Source: Methanolobus tindarius DSM 2278
GTDB lineage: Archaea > Halobacteriota > Methanosarcinia > Methanosarcinales > Methanosarcinaceae
NCBI RefSeq assembly: GCF_000504205.1
Contig: NZ_AZAJ01000001.1
Span: forward strand, 2,020,879-2,084,878
Direction: 5' to 3'
Length of the DNA stretch: 64,000 bases
How positions within the stretch are numbered: position 1 is the stretch's first letter; every line of letters starts with the position of its first letter. Below are positions 9,441-18,809 of this stretch, piece after piece. The translations under genes were made by a program, and so were the position numbers. The notes under the pieces are model-generated. The model saw nothing but the letters and a program-made list of their open reading frames with translations. It searched no databases and had not been told where the DNA came from.

Positions 9441-9893
9441 ATGGAATATTCACAGGGTAGCATAGGAAGAGTATTTACTGTTCGTCTGGATCAGGGAGAT
9501 AACATCCTTAAGGAACTTGAAGGTCTTGCAGTTTCAGAGAATATCAGATCGGCAATGTTCACGATGCTAGGTGCTGTGAAAGAAGCTAATCTTGTTGTCG
9601 GTCCCAAAGAAAATATAGTTCCACCGGATCCTCAATGGGCTCGCATCCATGATGCACATGAGCTTATTGGTGTAGGTAATATATTTTGGGAAAGTGAAAC
9701 CGGTAAACCCAAGATTCATCTGCATTCTGCGGCAGGTCGCGGTGAATCTACTAAAACAGGTTGTCTTCGTGAAAACAGTGAAGTTTTCATGGTTGTCGAA
9801 GTATTCATTATGGAGATCTCCGGTATCTCTGCAAGTAGAGTTTTTGACACCAAAAGGGGCTTTGCTCCTGTTTGTTTCTCGGACAAAAGCTGA
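9441..9893 (+). CDS. PPC-domain (DUF296) protein, predicted DNA-binding
   Basis: This 150-residue single-domain protein has the PPC/DUF296 layout: RLDQGDNILKELEGLA near residue 14, an SAMFTMLGAVKEA strand-helix segment, and the HLHSAAGRG motif near 97, whose histidines bind metal in family structures. In plants the domain occurs in AT-hook proteins; stand-alone prokaryotic members have unclear roles. It lies 31 bases after the orphan ATPase with a strong aggtgat ribosome-binding site, so the two may be cotranscribed. Confidence 0.85.
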   Translation: MEYSQGSIGRVFTVRLDQGDNILKELEGLAVSENIRSAMFTMLGAVKEANLVVGPKENIVPPDPQWARIHDAHELIGVGNIFWESETGKPKIHLHSAAGRGESTKTGCLRENSEVFMVVEVFIMEISGISASRVFDTKRGFAPVCFSDKS

Positions 9894-9921
9894 AAAATAG
9901 TTCGTTTGACTGTTTCAGGTC

Positions 9922-10308
9922 TTACTCGCCATTACCACTGAGTTCCTTGAGTTGCTCAAGGGCTTCAACCATTTCCATGTTCTTTCTGAGAGCCTTTGAC
10001 TCAAAGGTTTTAACTATTTCCTCAAAAGGTACAATGAGTTTGTAATATTTGACAGGTCTGCCTTTGTCAGTATTCTTTTTTTCGCTTCTTTCTTCTATCC
10101 ATCCTCTTTCTCTTAAAGGACGCATAGCTATACTGACTTCCGGTTGCCTGAGGCCAGATGCCTGTTCAATGTTTTGTGAGGTTAGTTCTTTTCCACATAC
10201 AAGACATGCAATAGAGATGGCTTCGGTTCTGGGTACTTCCAGTCCCTGTAAAAGTTCAATAATTTCGTAGCCTTTTCCGCTTAAAAGATCAGTATCTCCG
10301 CTTTTCAT
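9922..10308 (-). CDS. Winged-helix transcriptional regulator
   Basis: The 128-residue protein has an HTH near residues 41-70 (LTSQNIEQASGLRQPEVSIA) and a wing segment ending GRPVKYYKL. It resembles methanogen-specific wHTH regulators with a cysteine pair (CLVC, about 35-38), but I cannot name a target. The TATA box at 10332-10340 puts the predicted transcript start almost on the ATG, so the mRNA is probably leaderless. It is divergent from enolase and convergent with the PPC gene. Confidence 0.75.
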   Translation of the reverse strand: MKSGDTDLLSGKGYEIIELLQGLEVPRTEAISIACLVCGKELTSQNIEQASGLRQPEVSIAMRPLRERGWIEERSEKKNTDKGRPVKYYKLIVPFEEIVKTFESKALRKNMEMVEALEQLKELSGNGE

Positions 10309-10331
10309 TTGGTTACTATAATACTTTTAAG

Positions 10332-10340
10332 TTTATATAA
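10332..10340 (-). promoter_or_regulatory. TATA box giving a leaderless transcript for the wHTH regulator
   Basis: The minus strand reads TTATATAAA with its proximal end 24 bases before the ATG at 10308. No Shine-Dalgarno sequence precedes the start. This spacing is typical of leaderless archaeal genes. Confidence 0.55.
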
Positions 10341-10477
10341 TTTATGTAAATATAATTTAGTTTTGGCAGATATGCCTGTAATCATAAGTTCAAGCGTAGA
10401 ATTGAAAAGAAGTGAACGGTAACAATATATACAGTAATTGCAAACTAGGTGTTAAACCAAGTCAAAGGTGGAATAGG

Positions 10478-11752
10478 ATGCCGTATATCGATGATGATAA
10501 AAGTTATAAGATAAAAAAGATTCACGCACGTGAGATTCTTGACTCCAGAGGAAACCCTACAGTTGAAGTAGATGTCTATACTTCTAATGGATTTGGCAGG
10601 GCAAGTGTTCCTTCCGGTGCTTCTACAGGAAGCAATGAAGCGCTTGAGTTGCGCGACAAGGAAGAACGCTATCTTGGAAAGGGTGTACTTGACGCAGTTG
10701 ACAATGTCAACACCGCCATAGAAGCAGAACTTCTGGGAATGGATGTCAGGAAGCAGCGCGAGATCGATGGTCTTATGCTGGCTCTGGACGGTACCGAGAA
10801 CAAGATGGAACTTGGTGCAAACGCAATCCTTGGTGTATCCATGGCAGTTGCAAGAGCAGCAGCAGATTCACTTAACATGCCACTTTACCGCTATCTTGGC
10901 GGCATAAATGCATTTACTCTTCCTGTTCCGACTATGAATGTCCTGAACGGTGGAAAACACGCAGGAAATGCGCTTTCCATTCAGGAATTCATGATCCAGC
11001 CAAAGGGCGCAGAAACTTATTCAGAAGCTCTGCGCATGGGTACTGAAACATATCATGCACTTGGTAAGATTCTCGAAGGCAAATATGGTGGCTCAGCAAC
11101 AAACGTCGGTTATGAGGGTGGATACGCACCATCCATAGAGATGACCCACGATGCACTTGATGCACTTGTAAGTGCTATTGAAGAAGCAGGATATTCAGAG
11201 ACCGAGATAAGCATTGGTCTTGATGCGGCAGCTTCAGAGTTCTTTGACGGGGAAACCTATTCAATTGACGGTAAGCTCTTAAAACCAGGGGAACTCGTTG
11301 ATTACTACCTTGAGCTTATTGAAACCTATCCAATCATTCTTATTGAAGATCCATTCCACGAGGAATCATTTGATGACTTCGCAGCACTGACTAACGATGC
11401 ATGGGACACCATCATTGTAGGTGACGACCTCTTTGTAACAAACGTAGACCGTCTTGTGAGAGGTGTAGAAATGGGCGCTGCAAATGCACTTCTGCTGAAG
11501 GTCAACCAGATTGGTTCACTCTCTGAGGCATTTGATGCAGCTAACATGGCAAACCGTAACGGTTACAGTGTTGTTGTAAGCCACCGCTCCGCAGAGACCG
11601 AAGACACAACAATTGCTGATATTTCAGTTGCAATCGGTGCTGACCTTATCAAGACAGGTGCACCGGCAAGAAGTGAGCGTACTGCAAAATACAACCAGCT
11701 CCTCAGAATTGAAGAGGATCTTGGTGAAGCAGCACGTTACATGCAGATTTGA
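10478..11752 (+). CDS. eno: Enolase
   Basis: The 424-residue enzyme interconverts 2-phosphoglycerate and phosphoenolpyruvate. It has AREILDSRGNPTVEVDV near the N-terminus, the SGASTGSNEA loop, metal-ligand regions IGLDAAASE, LIEDPFHEESFDD and VGDDLFVTN, the catalytic lysine in LLKVNQIGS, and SHRSAETEDTTIADI near the C-terminus. ATG 10478 is chosen over the upstream GTG 10412 because aggtgg (10466-10471) lies six bases before it and the resulting N-terminus matches the family. It is convergent with the LarA-like gene across a T-rich spacer. Confidence 0.97.
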   Translation: MPYIDDDKSYKIKKIHAREILDSRGNPTVEVDVYTSNGFGRASVPSGASTGSNEALELRDKEERYLGKGVLDAVDNVNTAIEAELLGMDVRKQREIDGLMLALDGTENKMELGANAILGVSMAVARAAADSLNMPLYRYLGGINAFTLPVPTMNVLNGGKHAGNALSIQEFMIQPKGAETYSEALRMGTETYHALGKILEGKYGGSATNVGYEGGYAPSIEMTHDALDALVSAIEEAGYSETEISIGLDAAASEFFDGETYSIDGKLLKPGELVDYYLELIETYPIILIEDPFHEESFDDFAALTNDAWDTIIVGDDLFVTNVDRLVRGVEMGAANALLLKVNQIGSLSEAFDAANMANRNGYSVVVSHRSAETEDTTIADISVAIGADLIKTGAPARSERTAKYNQLLRIEEDLGEAARYMQI

Positions 11753-11773
11753 ACTGAATACCATTTCAAACCT

Positions 11774-11800
11774 GATTTTTTTCTTTTTCTATTTTGATTT
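11774..11800 (+). terminator. T-rich terminator after enolase
   Basis: The pyrimidine-rich tract gatttttttctttttctatt lies 22 bases after the enolase stop, in the convergent spacer with the LarA-like gene. Confidence 0.45.
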
Positions 11801-11844
11801 TAGAATTGCTTTTTCTTAAATTTAAAAAAGTAAAAGTGTTTTAG

Positions 11845-13095
11845 TTATTCAAGCAGCGGAACGGTGAGGCTACCCTGTGGCAAAATTACAGCGTATGGCT
11901 CCTTGCCCTGTTCTTTCACTTTTTCAACAGCCCTGTTAAATGTTTCCTGAATATCCATGCATGGCTGGAGTTTTGCCATTTTGATGGTATCGTGGTGCAG
12001 GTCCGAGATTGCCCACATTTCAGCGTAAACTCCTATCTGTGCCATCTTGGCTGCTTTGTGATATCCGAGTTTGTAGCCTTCATCTATTTTGCACATAACC
12101 TCGTCGCATGTGTTTGCAGAACAAAGCAGGTTAAGGAACGTATCATCTCCAACACCATCCCTGCATTTTGATACAAGAATGATGACTCCGCCATCTTCCA
12201 GTGCAAGCTTGCCGTTTTCAAGTGCTTTCTGTGACTGGTATAGGTCGATATCCATAGGATATGGTGCTGCGGTGAGTACAATATTGCCTTTGCGGCTGCA
12301 ATTTGAACAGAATACCTCTTTTGCTCTCTCAACTGCAATATCAAATGACTTGAAAAGATCACCTGCAACGGTTGCATAAAGTCCATGATCTGCTGTGAGG
12401 ACCGTTTGAATTGAGAATACGTTCAGGTCTTTCAAGACTTTCATGGCATCTTCCATGTCCTCTGCAACAGGATTTCCTTTTATGGCAAGCGGCTGGGCAG
12501 CTTCAGAGAGTGCATGTTTGTGGTTCATCTCGATGGTCTTATAGGAAGCAACACCCGGTAAGAATGCTTTTCTTCCACCTGTATAACCTGCGAAATAATG
12601 AGGCTCAACACTTCCAATAACGATGATGTTCTTGCTTTCATTCACCATCTTGTTGAGATACATCTCAGTTCCGTTGCTGGATACTCCAAGATACTCCATA
12701 TCCTCGTCCTTGCGGGCATCGTGAACGAATATGTTCTCTTTGAACTCGTCATACATCTCACCGAAGATGTATCTGTACTCGTCCTCAGTTGGTCCTCTGT
12801 GAGCACCTGTAGCAACCATGAATCTTACGTATCCATGCTCTCTTAGCATGTCACGCATTTTCAGGAGGATTTTTGCGGTAGGAGTTGGCCTTGTGGCATC
12901 ATTTACAAGAATTAATATCCTCTCGCTGCTTTTCATGAAATCCTCAAGGGATTCCATTCCAACAGGATTGTTCAGTGCCTCGTCTATTACTTCAGATTCG
13001 GCACCAACTTCAACAAAATTAGGTGAAACAACCTCATGGGGTATTTCCACTTCAAGGTCTACGAATTCTTTTCCATAAGGTATTGGTATTTTGAT
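11845..13095 (-). CDS. LarA-like protein (lactate racemase family, DUF2088)
   Basis: The protein carries LarA family motifs: NDATRPTP (about residue 66), ATGAHRGPT, GSVEPHYFAGYTGGRKAFLPG, and HKHALSEA. LarA enzymes use a nickel pincer cofactor to racemise lactate or related hydroxyacids; no larB, larC or larE is nearby, so the reaction here is unknown. Start choice is unusual. The only standard start in frame is GTG 13050, but ggagg (minus strand, 13103-13107) points with seven-base spacing to an ATC at 13095. The 15 codons from there to the GTG encode KIPIPYGKEFVDLE, typical of family N-termini. From ATC the protein is 416 residues, a normal family length. Confidence 0.85.
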   Translation of the reverse strand: MKIPIPYGKEFVDLEVEIPHEVVSPNFVEVGAESEVIDEALNNPVGMESLEDFMKSSERILILVNDATRPTPTAKILLKMRDMLREHGYVRFMVATGAHRGPTEDEYRYIFGEMYDEFKENIFVHDARKDEDMEYLGVSSNGTEMYLNKMVNESKNIIVIGSVEPHYFAGYTGGRKAFLPGVASYKTIEMNHKHALSEAAQPLAIKGNPVAEDMEDAMKVLKDLNVFSIQTVLTADHGLYATVAGDLFKSFDIAVERAKEVFCSNCSRKGNIVLTAAPYPMDIDLYQSQKALENGKLALEDGGVIILVSKCRDGVGDDTFLNLLCSANTCDEVMCKIDEGYKLGYHKAAKMAQIGVYAEMWAISDLHHDTIKMAKLQPCMDIQETFNRAVEKVKEQGKEPYAVILPQGSLTVPLLE

Positions 13096-13282
13096 AAAAA
13101 TTCCTCCAGATAAAGTATATTATCAGTTTTGAATATTGATTGCTATTGGTATACTTCAATTTTAATCCTTTAATGTGAACTCTCAATTATAGTATTTTTG
13201 TTGAGGATTAACTAGTCGGATTAAAACCAAAAATCCTTTTTTAGATTTACAGAACAGTTTTATCAAAATAAAACAGCACTAC

Positions 13283-13292
13283 TTTTATATAT
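13283..13292 (+). promoter_or_regulatory. TATA box of the PGF-pre-PGF surface protein
   Basis: ttttatatat lies about 100 bases before the preferred ATG (13390) in the AT-rich spacer 13111-13389. That spacer otherwise shows no gene. Confidence 0.5.
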
Positions 13293-13389
13293 TGGAAATT
13301 ATACTTAATGGTATTATTATTGTTATTCGAGTGTGGTTGCCGTGTTTGCTTATTGAATGTCAAGCAAAATTAAGTTGGAATCTGGTAAT

Positions 13390-15768
13390 ATGATAAAAAA
13401 AACAACTTATATGTATAATCAATTTATTTTCTTTTTATTATTCGTATTGATAGTGTTATCACTAACACTGAACGTATCCGCTTCATCCCTTACTCCTGTT
13501 GTCACTGAATATGGTAAGATAAGTATCTCAGTGGACGGTCTTGGGACATCAGGTACAGATATTATTCAGGTAGAAAAACCGGAAGGTGCCACTGTTAGAA
13601 GTGCCTACATGACAGCAGCCAGTAATTGGGGAGGGTCTCAGATCCCAAATGGTTCGATAACAATTAATGGCGTCGATGTCAATTGGGATATTGAAGTAAA
13701 TTCCAACGGTTGGAACAATTGGGCTGATGTTACTTCGATAGTAGAATCTACAATTAACAGTGCACCTGCAGGTAGGATTAATTTCAGTATCACTGAAACA
13801 AGCCCATCTGCTGTGGAAGGGGAGGCGCTGATTGTTATTTTCAATGATCCATCTCAGGCTCGGGATAATACAGTTATACTACTTTTCGGAGGACAGGCAA
13901 CTACTGGAGATTCTTTCCAGATTGGTCTTTCAGAGCCGATAGACAAAACGAATCCAGATCTTCTGATAGATATGGGTCTTGCTATAAGTTATAGTGCTCA
14001 GACCTCTTCTATGGCAACGCAGGTAAGTAACGTTGATGTGAATGGACAACGTTTAACGTCTTCTGCAGGTGGTCAGGATGATGGTTTACTTGCAAATGGT
14101 GCCCTTGTAACTGTTGGAGGTCTTGATGATAGTAATTCTAATCCCGATGATCCAAATGGTGCACCTACAGATACAACATACGATGATGAATTGTATAATA
14201 TTCTACCTTATGTTTCAAATGGTGATACCAACATAACCGTTTTCACCCAGAATCCATCAAATGATGACAACATATTCTTCTCTTATTTCTTCATGCAGTC
14301 TACAACTGCAGTAGTCGGCGAGGGTGCTATCCTTTCTCCTTCCGACAGTTCATGTGATGTGAATGCTGCACAGACCTTAACTGCAAGACTACAGGATGAT
14401 GATGGAAATGCTTTGACAGAAAGAGAAGTGACCTTTGAAGTTGTTTCTGGTCCGCATTCTGGTGTTTCATACAGCAGTGATACCGATGTCAATGGTGAGG
14501 CTACATTCACGTACACCGGTACATCTGCCGGTACGGATGTCATAGAGGCAAGTTTCGTGGGTAGTAGCAGTGATACTGTTACCTCCAATCAGGCAACTGT
14601 GGAATGGAACACTCCAGTGGAGAGTCCGGTGTATGTTAGATCCCCCGAAGAAAGTACTTTGATCACCAAATATGATGAAGATGCAAATTTCAGTATCCAA
14701 AGTAGTGTCTTTTCAAGTTATGAGTGGTTTGTCGATGGTAGTCCGATCAATGTTACTGGAGTAACGCTGTATAACAATACAAATGATTCATCTATGCTTT
14801 CCTATTGTCTTGTGAACAGCAGTCAGTATATCGACCAGGAACATTTTTTCATGGGTATTTATAATGTATCTGTAAGTGTCAGTAATTCTTCTCTTGGGAA
14901 TTCCGATTTATTCTCATGGACATGGACAGTCACAAACTCGTCTGCCAGCGGTGGTGAGGATATAGAGTTCATGATCAACAGGACCCCGGAAATATTGGTA
15001 GTCGGGGGTAACAAAACACTGCATTTCAACACTACTGATGATGAGAATACCGATGATGATGGAGTTCCATGCAGTATCAGTATGGTCTCTTTCACTACCA
15101 GTAATGAGACCAATGGGGTACAGATAAAGGTTGAGGTATTGGATCCTTCTTCATTGGACGCTTCATCTGCAGATTTCTCTCAGGAATCTGTCTATCAATA
15201 TATTGACATTGGTTTTAACAATGAGAGCCTGGTAAATGAAGGAAGCAACAGTCGTGATATCGAGTTCAGAGTCCTTAATAATAAGGATGGAGGTACGTTA
15301 ATTGTCAATACGGTCTATTTGAGGCACTGGAATAGTCTTGTATGGGAGGCATATACTCCTGAACTTACAGGAAAGGATGATACTTATTCATACTTCATTG
15401 TGCGTGATGTCTCTGGATTCTCTCCATTTGCAGTCACATGCAACTATCAATATAGTTCATCTTCTGTTACATCCACAGATGGTGACCTTCCTGCCTATCT
15501 CAAAAAAGAGCTTCTTGATGAGGGTTCGGATGTTGATGTAGAAGCACCGGGTACGGCTGGTGGAACGGGAGATGATGACATCCTTGTAGTTGACCTTGGG
15601 ATGAGCAGTGATGTTGACATGGACAGCGATGTTGAAGTAAGCTCTGATGAGGAAATATCAGGAACCTCTGGCAGCAGTAATATCTTTCCTGTAGTCTTTG
15701 TACTTGTAGTTGCTATGATTGCTCTTTTCTTCGTTGTGAAGAAGAGGAAGGATGAAGAGGAACAATAA
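13390..15768 (+). CDS. Large anchored surface protein with Big-like and PGF-pre-PGF domains
   Basis: The protein is about 792 residues from ATG 13390 (an upstream ATG at 13357 is possible but would bury the signal peptide). It has a signal peptide (MIKKTTYMYN... to VSA), a DUF3344-like beta-rich N-terminal region, and a Big-1/invasin-like Ig domain (LTARLQDDDGNALTEREVTF ... VNGEATFTYTG). A PGF-pre-PGF domain follows, ending DVSGFSPFAVTCNY. Then come an acidic Asp/Ser/Glu-rich linker and a C-terminal membrane helix with the tail KKRKDEEEQ. Despite the pre-PGF domain it lacks a PGF-CTERM motif, so it is probably held by its helix and not cut by archaeosortase. Confidence 0.85.
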   Translation: MIKKTTYMYNQFIFFLLFVLIVLSLTLNVSASSLTPVVTEYGKISISVDGLGTSGTDIIQVEKPEGATVRSAYMTAASNWGGSQIPNGSITINGVDVNWDIEVNSNGWNNWADVTSIVESTINSAPAGRINFSITETSPSAVEGEALIVIFNDPSQARDNTVILLFGGQATTGDSFQIGLSEPIDKTNPDLLIDMGLAISYSAQTSSMATQVSNVDVNGQRLTSSAGGQDDGLLANGALVTVGGLDDSNSNPDDPNGAPTDTTYDDELYNILPYVSNGDTNITVFTQNPSNDDNIFFSYFFMQSTTAVVGEGAILSPSDSSCDVNAAQTLTARLQDDDGNALTEREVTFEVVSGPHSGVSYSSDTDVNGEATFTYTGTSAGTDVIEASFVGSSSDTVTSNQATVEWNTPVESPVYVRSPEESTLITKYDEDANFSIQSSVFSSYEWFVDGSPINVTGVTLYNNTNDSSMLSYCLVNSSQYIDQEHFFMGIYNVSVSVSNSSLGNSDLFSWTWTVTNSSASGGEDIEFMINRTPEILVVGGNKTLHFNTTDDENTDDDGVPCSISMVSFTTSNETNGVQIKVEVLDPSSLDASSADFSQESVYQYIDIGFNNESLVNEGSNSRDIEFRVLNNKDGGTLIVNTVYLRHWNSLVWEAYTPELTGKDDTYSYFIVRDVSGFSPFAVTCNYQYSSSSVTSTDGDLPAYLKKELLDEGSDVDVEAPGTAGGTGDDDILVVDLGMSSDVDMDSDVEVSSDEEISGTSGSSNIFPVVFVLVVAMIALFFVVKKRKDEEEQ

Positions 15769-15842
15769 AAGGGTAGATATTTAGTTCAAAGGGAACTGCC
15801 GGCAAGTATATTAGAGCAGTATCCCTTCTATTTTTTTAGAAT

Positions 15843-16469
15843 ATGATAGAAACCACGCAACTATTCTACTTCATCGCAGCTTCGGTAGCTCTTACGCTTC
15901 TGCCAGGCCCTGACATTCTCTTCGTTCTCACCCAGAGCATATCTCAGGGAAAGACCGCAGGTATGGCAATTGCTACTGGCCTTTGCACCGGCCTGCTGTT
16001 CCATACAACTGCGGCAGCACTTGGAGTTTCTGCGATATTGTACAGTTCTGCGGTGGCTTTCTCTCTCCTGAAATATGCAGGAGCAATCTATCTTCTCTAC
16101 CTTGCCTACAAGGCAATTCGTGAAGAAGGCAATCTCACATCACTTGAATCTGTAAAAGAAAAGAACCTGCCACTACTTTACAGGAGAGGCATTTTCATGA
16201 ATATCTTAAATCCCAAGGTTTCTCTTTTTTTCCTTGCTTTTCTGCCCCAGTTCATAAATGCAGATTCCGGCAGCATCCCTCTGCAAATGATATTTCTGGG
16301 TGCAGTGTTCTTTGCGCAGGCAATTGTAGTATTCTTCATAGTATCATTCTTTGCCGGGATGATAGGAACTAAGATTATGGAAAAACCAGTTTTGGGTAAG
16401 AAGATCAACTGGGTAAAGGCTGGTATTTATTCTGTGATTGGAATTGAGCTTGCTTTAGCACATCAATAA
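15843..16469 (+). CDS. LysE/RhtB-family amino-acid exporter
   Basis: The 208-residue membrane protein has the LysE/RhtB signature LTLLPGPDILFVLTQSISQG near residues 18-37 and LNPKVSLFFLAFLPQF near 121-136. It has about six membrane helices. The family exports amino acids such as lysine, homoserine or threonine; the substrate cannot be told here. It follows the large surface protein by 74 bases without a clear shared promoter. Confidence 0.9.
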   Translation: MIETTQLFYFIAASVALTLLPGPDILFVLTQSISQGKTAGMAIATGLCTGLLFHTTAAALGVSAILYSSAVAFSLLKYAGAIYLLYLAYKAIREEGNLTSLESVKEKNLPLLYRRGIFMNILNPKVSLFFLAFLPQFINADSGSIPLQMIFLGAVFFAQAIVVFFIVSFFAGMIGTKIMEKPVLGKKINWVKAGIYSVIGIELALAHQ

Positions 16470-16653
16470 TAGCTGTTTTTGTAATCTCTTCTTTTGATTG
16501 TGTGTTAGAGTTGATTTTTTTCTGATGTTGTTTTTTCTAGATATTGGCTACATATTATGTTATTTAATTTTTTGAGTACAAAAATTATATGTAATATTTC
16601 CTTAGTTTAGTAAGTTATAGTATTTTCAACATATGGAATGGGGATTTATGATA

Positions 16654-17298
16654 ATGAAATTTAAGCAAATAGTGAGTATATTCATAATTGGTTTACTTTT
16701 TTTCATTTTGACAGTTGCCGCATCTGCAGACTCAAACGCAAGTGTCAATTCAACCAGCTATGCTGGTGCCAGGCAGGCAGAACTTCCTGATTTTAATCCA
16801 CAGATATTTGATCTACTGGCAGAACAGGATGATAACTACATATTAGGAAAAGGGGAAGTTCTTTTAATCACAAGTGAATCCGACAAAAGAAACTGGCTTC
16901 GTGATTTAAACAATGTTAATACGGGCGTAAGAGAAGAAATAATGGCAGAATATATGAGACCAAATGGTTCCGTAATGTCATATGGCTATAATTATCAAGG
17001 TTATTTATCAGTTCAATTTCCGGAAGGTACTGAAGTTAATGAATCTCTGATTAATGAAATTTATTCAATTTTCGATCAGGAAGCTATGAAGAATAATATC
17101 AGTGGTGTTCCTGTCCTGTTTGAGTACAGCCCGGAAATAACAGTTGGTGAATCATTTAGCACAGTAGATTATGAGATTGATGATGAACCGGAAATTATCA
17201 ATGAAAGTGTCAATAATACCGAACCATCTCATGATATTCCAGGTTTCACGTTTTTTATTTCAGTATTGGCCTTCCTGATTGCCTCAGGAAAACGCTAA
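16654..17298 (+). CDS. Secreted PGF-CTERM protein of unknown function
   Basis: The mature region (about 155 residues) matches no domain I recognise. A signal peptide (MKFKQIVSIF... to ASA) starts the protein, and it ends IPGFTFFISVLAFLIASGKR: a PGF motif, one hydrophobic helix and a basic end. This is the PGF-CTERM sorting signal processed by archaeosortase A. Start 16654 is preferred because ggggat (16640-16645) lies eight bases upstream; ATGs at 16633 and 16648 are alternatives. An FtsX-type permease follows 94 bases downstream, mirroring the arrangement at 21536-19254. Confidence 0.7.
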   Translation: MKFKQIVSIFIIGLLFFILTVAASADSNASVNSTSYAGARQAELPDFNPQIFDLLAEQDDNYILGKGEVLLITSESDKRNWLRDLNNVNTGVREEIMAEYMRPNGSVMSYGYNYQGYLSVQFPEGTEVNESLINEIYSIFDQEAMKNNISGVPVLFEYSPEITVGESFSTVDYEIDDEPEIINESVNNTEPSHDIPGFTFFISVLAFLIASGKR

Positions 17299-17392
17299 TT
17301 TCTTTTTTTATTGTTATTTTGTCTTTTAATCTTATAGCTTCATAAATAGTTATATAATAACAGTCAAATCATTTCTATATTGGAAGCTGGTC

Positions 17393-18565
17393 ATGTTTGA
17401 ACTAAGAATTGCCCTGAGACACATAAGTGCAAGAAAGCGACTTACATTCTTTGCAGTATTTGCAGTAGCTTTAGCCATAGCAGTTATTGTTGTTCTCATG
17501 TCAATGATGACCGGATTTACAGAAGAACTCATCAGTTCCACAGTTGAGAACTCGCCGCATATTGTGATCACTTCCTTAGATAGCCAGGAAGATTATGTCC
17601 ACTTTTACAGTTATCACTCGCAGCAGATTGCTGCAATGGATGGTGTGGAAGCAGTCTCTCCTGTATTTGTGGGGCAGGCTGCCATTAGTCACAAGGACAA
17701 TGCCGAAGGCATCAATCTCAATGGAATTGATCCGGTTGCAGAAGATAAAGTGATGCACGTATCAGATGATATTGTATCAGGCGACCTCTTTTCCCTGAGT
17801 AGAAGCAACAACGGAATTGTAATCGGTGACAAACTTGCAGAGGATCTGGAAGTTGTCATGGGTGATAAGGTTGATATTGTGATGCCCGGTTTTGGAAGCA
17901 GAACATTTAAGATAATGGGAATATTTGATACCGGAACTTCCAGTGATGAAAGCATTGCATACGTCCGGTTTGATTCAGCCCTCGATTTCTTCCAGGAGAA
18001 TGGGGTTGCAAGTAAGATCAATGTAAGAGTTACTGATCCATTCCAGGCTGATGTTATCGCTGCATCTATTGAAGATCAGGATACAGGGCTCGATGCTGTA
18101 AGCTGGATTGAAGCCAACAGTGAGATACTGGGTCTTATCAACACACAGGTTGTAATTGTCTGGCTCTACTATGGACTTATCTATATGATAGCTGGTTTTG
18201 GAATTGCAAACACGCTTTTCACAGTTGTCATGGACAAGAAAAAAGAGGTTGGTATGCTCATGGCAATGGGTGCGTCAAAGCGTCATATAACAGTAATATT
18301 CCTGCTTGAATCCCTTATGCTCGGTACAATGGGTGTTCTTTTGGGTTGTGTGCTTGGTTATCTGGCTTCAATGGGCCTGTCATCATATCAGATAGATCTG
18401 CCGCAGGAAATGTACTTTGGCCTGACTACTCTTCCACTGAAAACCGATCCAATGAATTATGTCTATGCAATAGTTTTCTCTTTCTTCATTAACATTGTTG
18501 CAGGTGTCTATCCAGCAAGAAAGGCGGCTGCACTTGATCCGGTTGAAGCTATCGAAAGTGACTGA
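17393..18565 (+). CDS. FtsX/MacB-type ABC permease without its own ATPase
   Basis: The 390-residue permease has one N-terminal helix (about residues 20-42), an extracytoplasmic domain of about 210 residues, and a C-terminal FtsX domain of three helices. It ends VYPARKAAALDPVEAIESD, and GVYPARKAA...DPVEA is the canonical end of LolC/E and MacB permeases. LRHISARKRLT at the N-terminus is also characteristic. No ATPase gene is adjacent. The closest relative in the window is the permease at 19254-20414, which has the same start (LRHI-ARKR). Confidence 0.9.
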   Translation: MFELRIALRHISARKRLTFFAVFAVALAIAVIVVLMSMMTGFTEELISSTVENSPHIVITSLDSQEDYVHFYSYHSQQIAAMDGVEAVSPVFVGQAAISHKDNAEGINLNGIDPVAEDKVMHVSDDIVSGDLFSLSRSNNGIVIGDKLAEDLEVVMGDKVDIVMPGFGSRTFKIMGIFDTGTSSDESIAYVRFDSALDFFQENGVASKINVRVTDPFQADVIAASIEDQDTGLDAVSWIEANSEILGLINTQVVIVWLYYGLIYMIAGFGIANTLFTVVMDKKKEVGMLMAMGASKRHITVIFLLESLMLGTMGVLLGCVLGYLASMGLSSYQIDLPQEMYFGLTTLPLKTDPMNYVYAIVFSFFINIVAGVYPARKAAALDPVEAIESD

Positions 18566-18635
18566 TGCTTTTTTGAAAATACTATTATCTACTCTGGGAA
18601 TATATTCCTTCTTTCTAATTTAAGCTCGAATGTCT

Positions 18636-18691
18636 GTTCGTAATCATACGAAAGGCTTATATTCTAATAGGTCGTTTGTATGATTGCGAAC
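18636..18691. repeat. Imperfect 17-base inverted repeat around a TATA-like spacer
   Basis: gttcgtaatcatacgaa at 18636-18652 matches the reverse complement of 18675-18691 at 15 of 17 positions. The spacer contains ttatattctaatagg, which looks like a core promoter. The element lies in the 244-base gap before the pyrophosphatase-like gene at 18810 and could be a paired operator or an RNA hairpin. Confidence 0.6.
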
Positions 18692-18809
18692 GGGTCTATT
18701 ACTTAGTACCTCTCCAACCACTCCAATGTCACCATACCTGTGCATTCAACCCCCTTTGCCCGTTCGCACCCCTATGTTTTTTATTTATTAAACGTGTCAA
18801 TTAGCTGGC

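Noticed and set aside
10412-10477. 22-codon N-terminal extension of enolase
   Set aside because: The extra residues are not enolase-like, and a good ribosome-binding site precedes ATG 10478.
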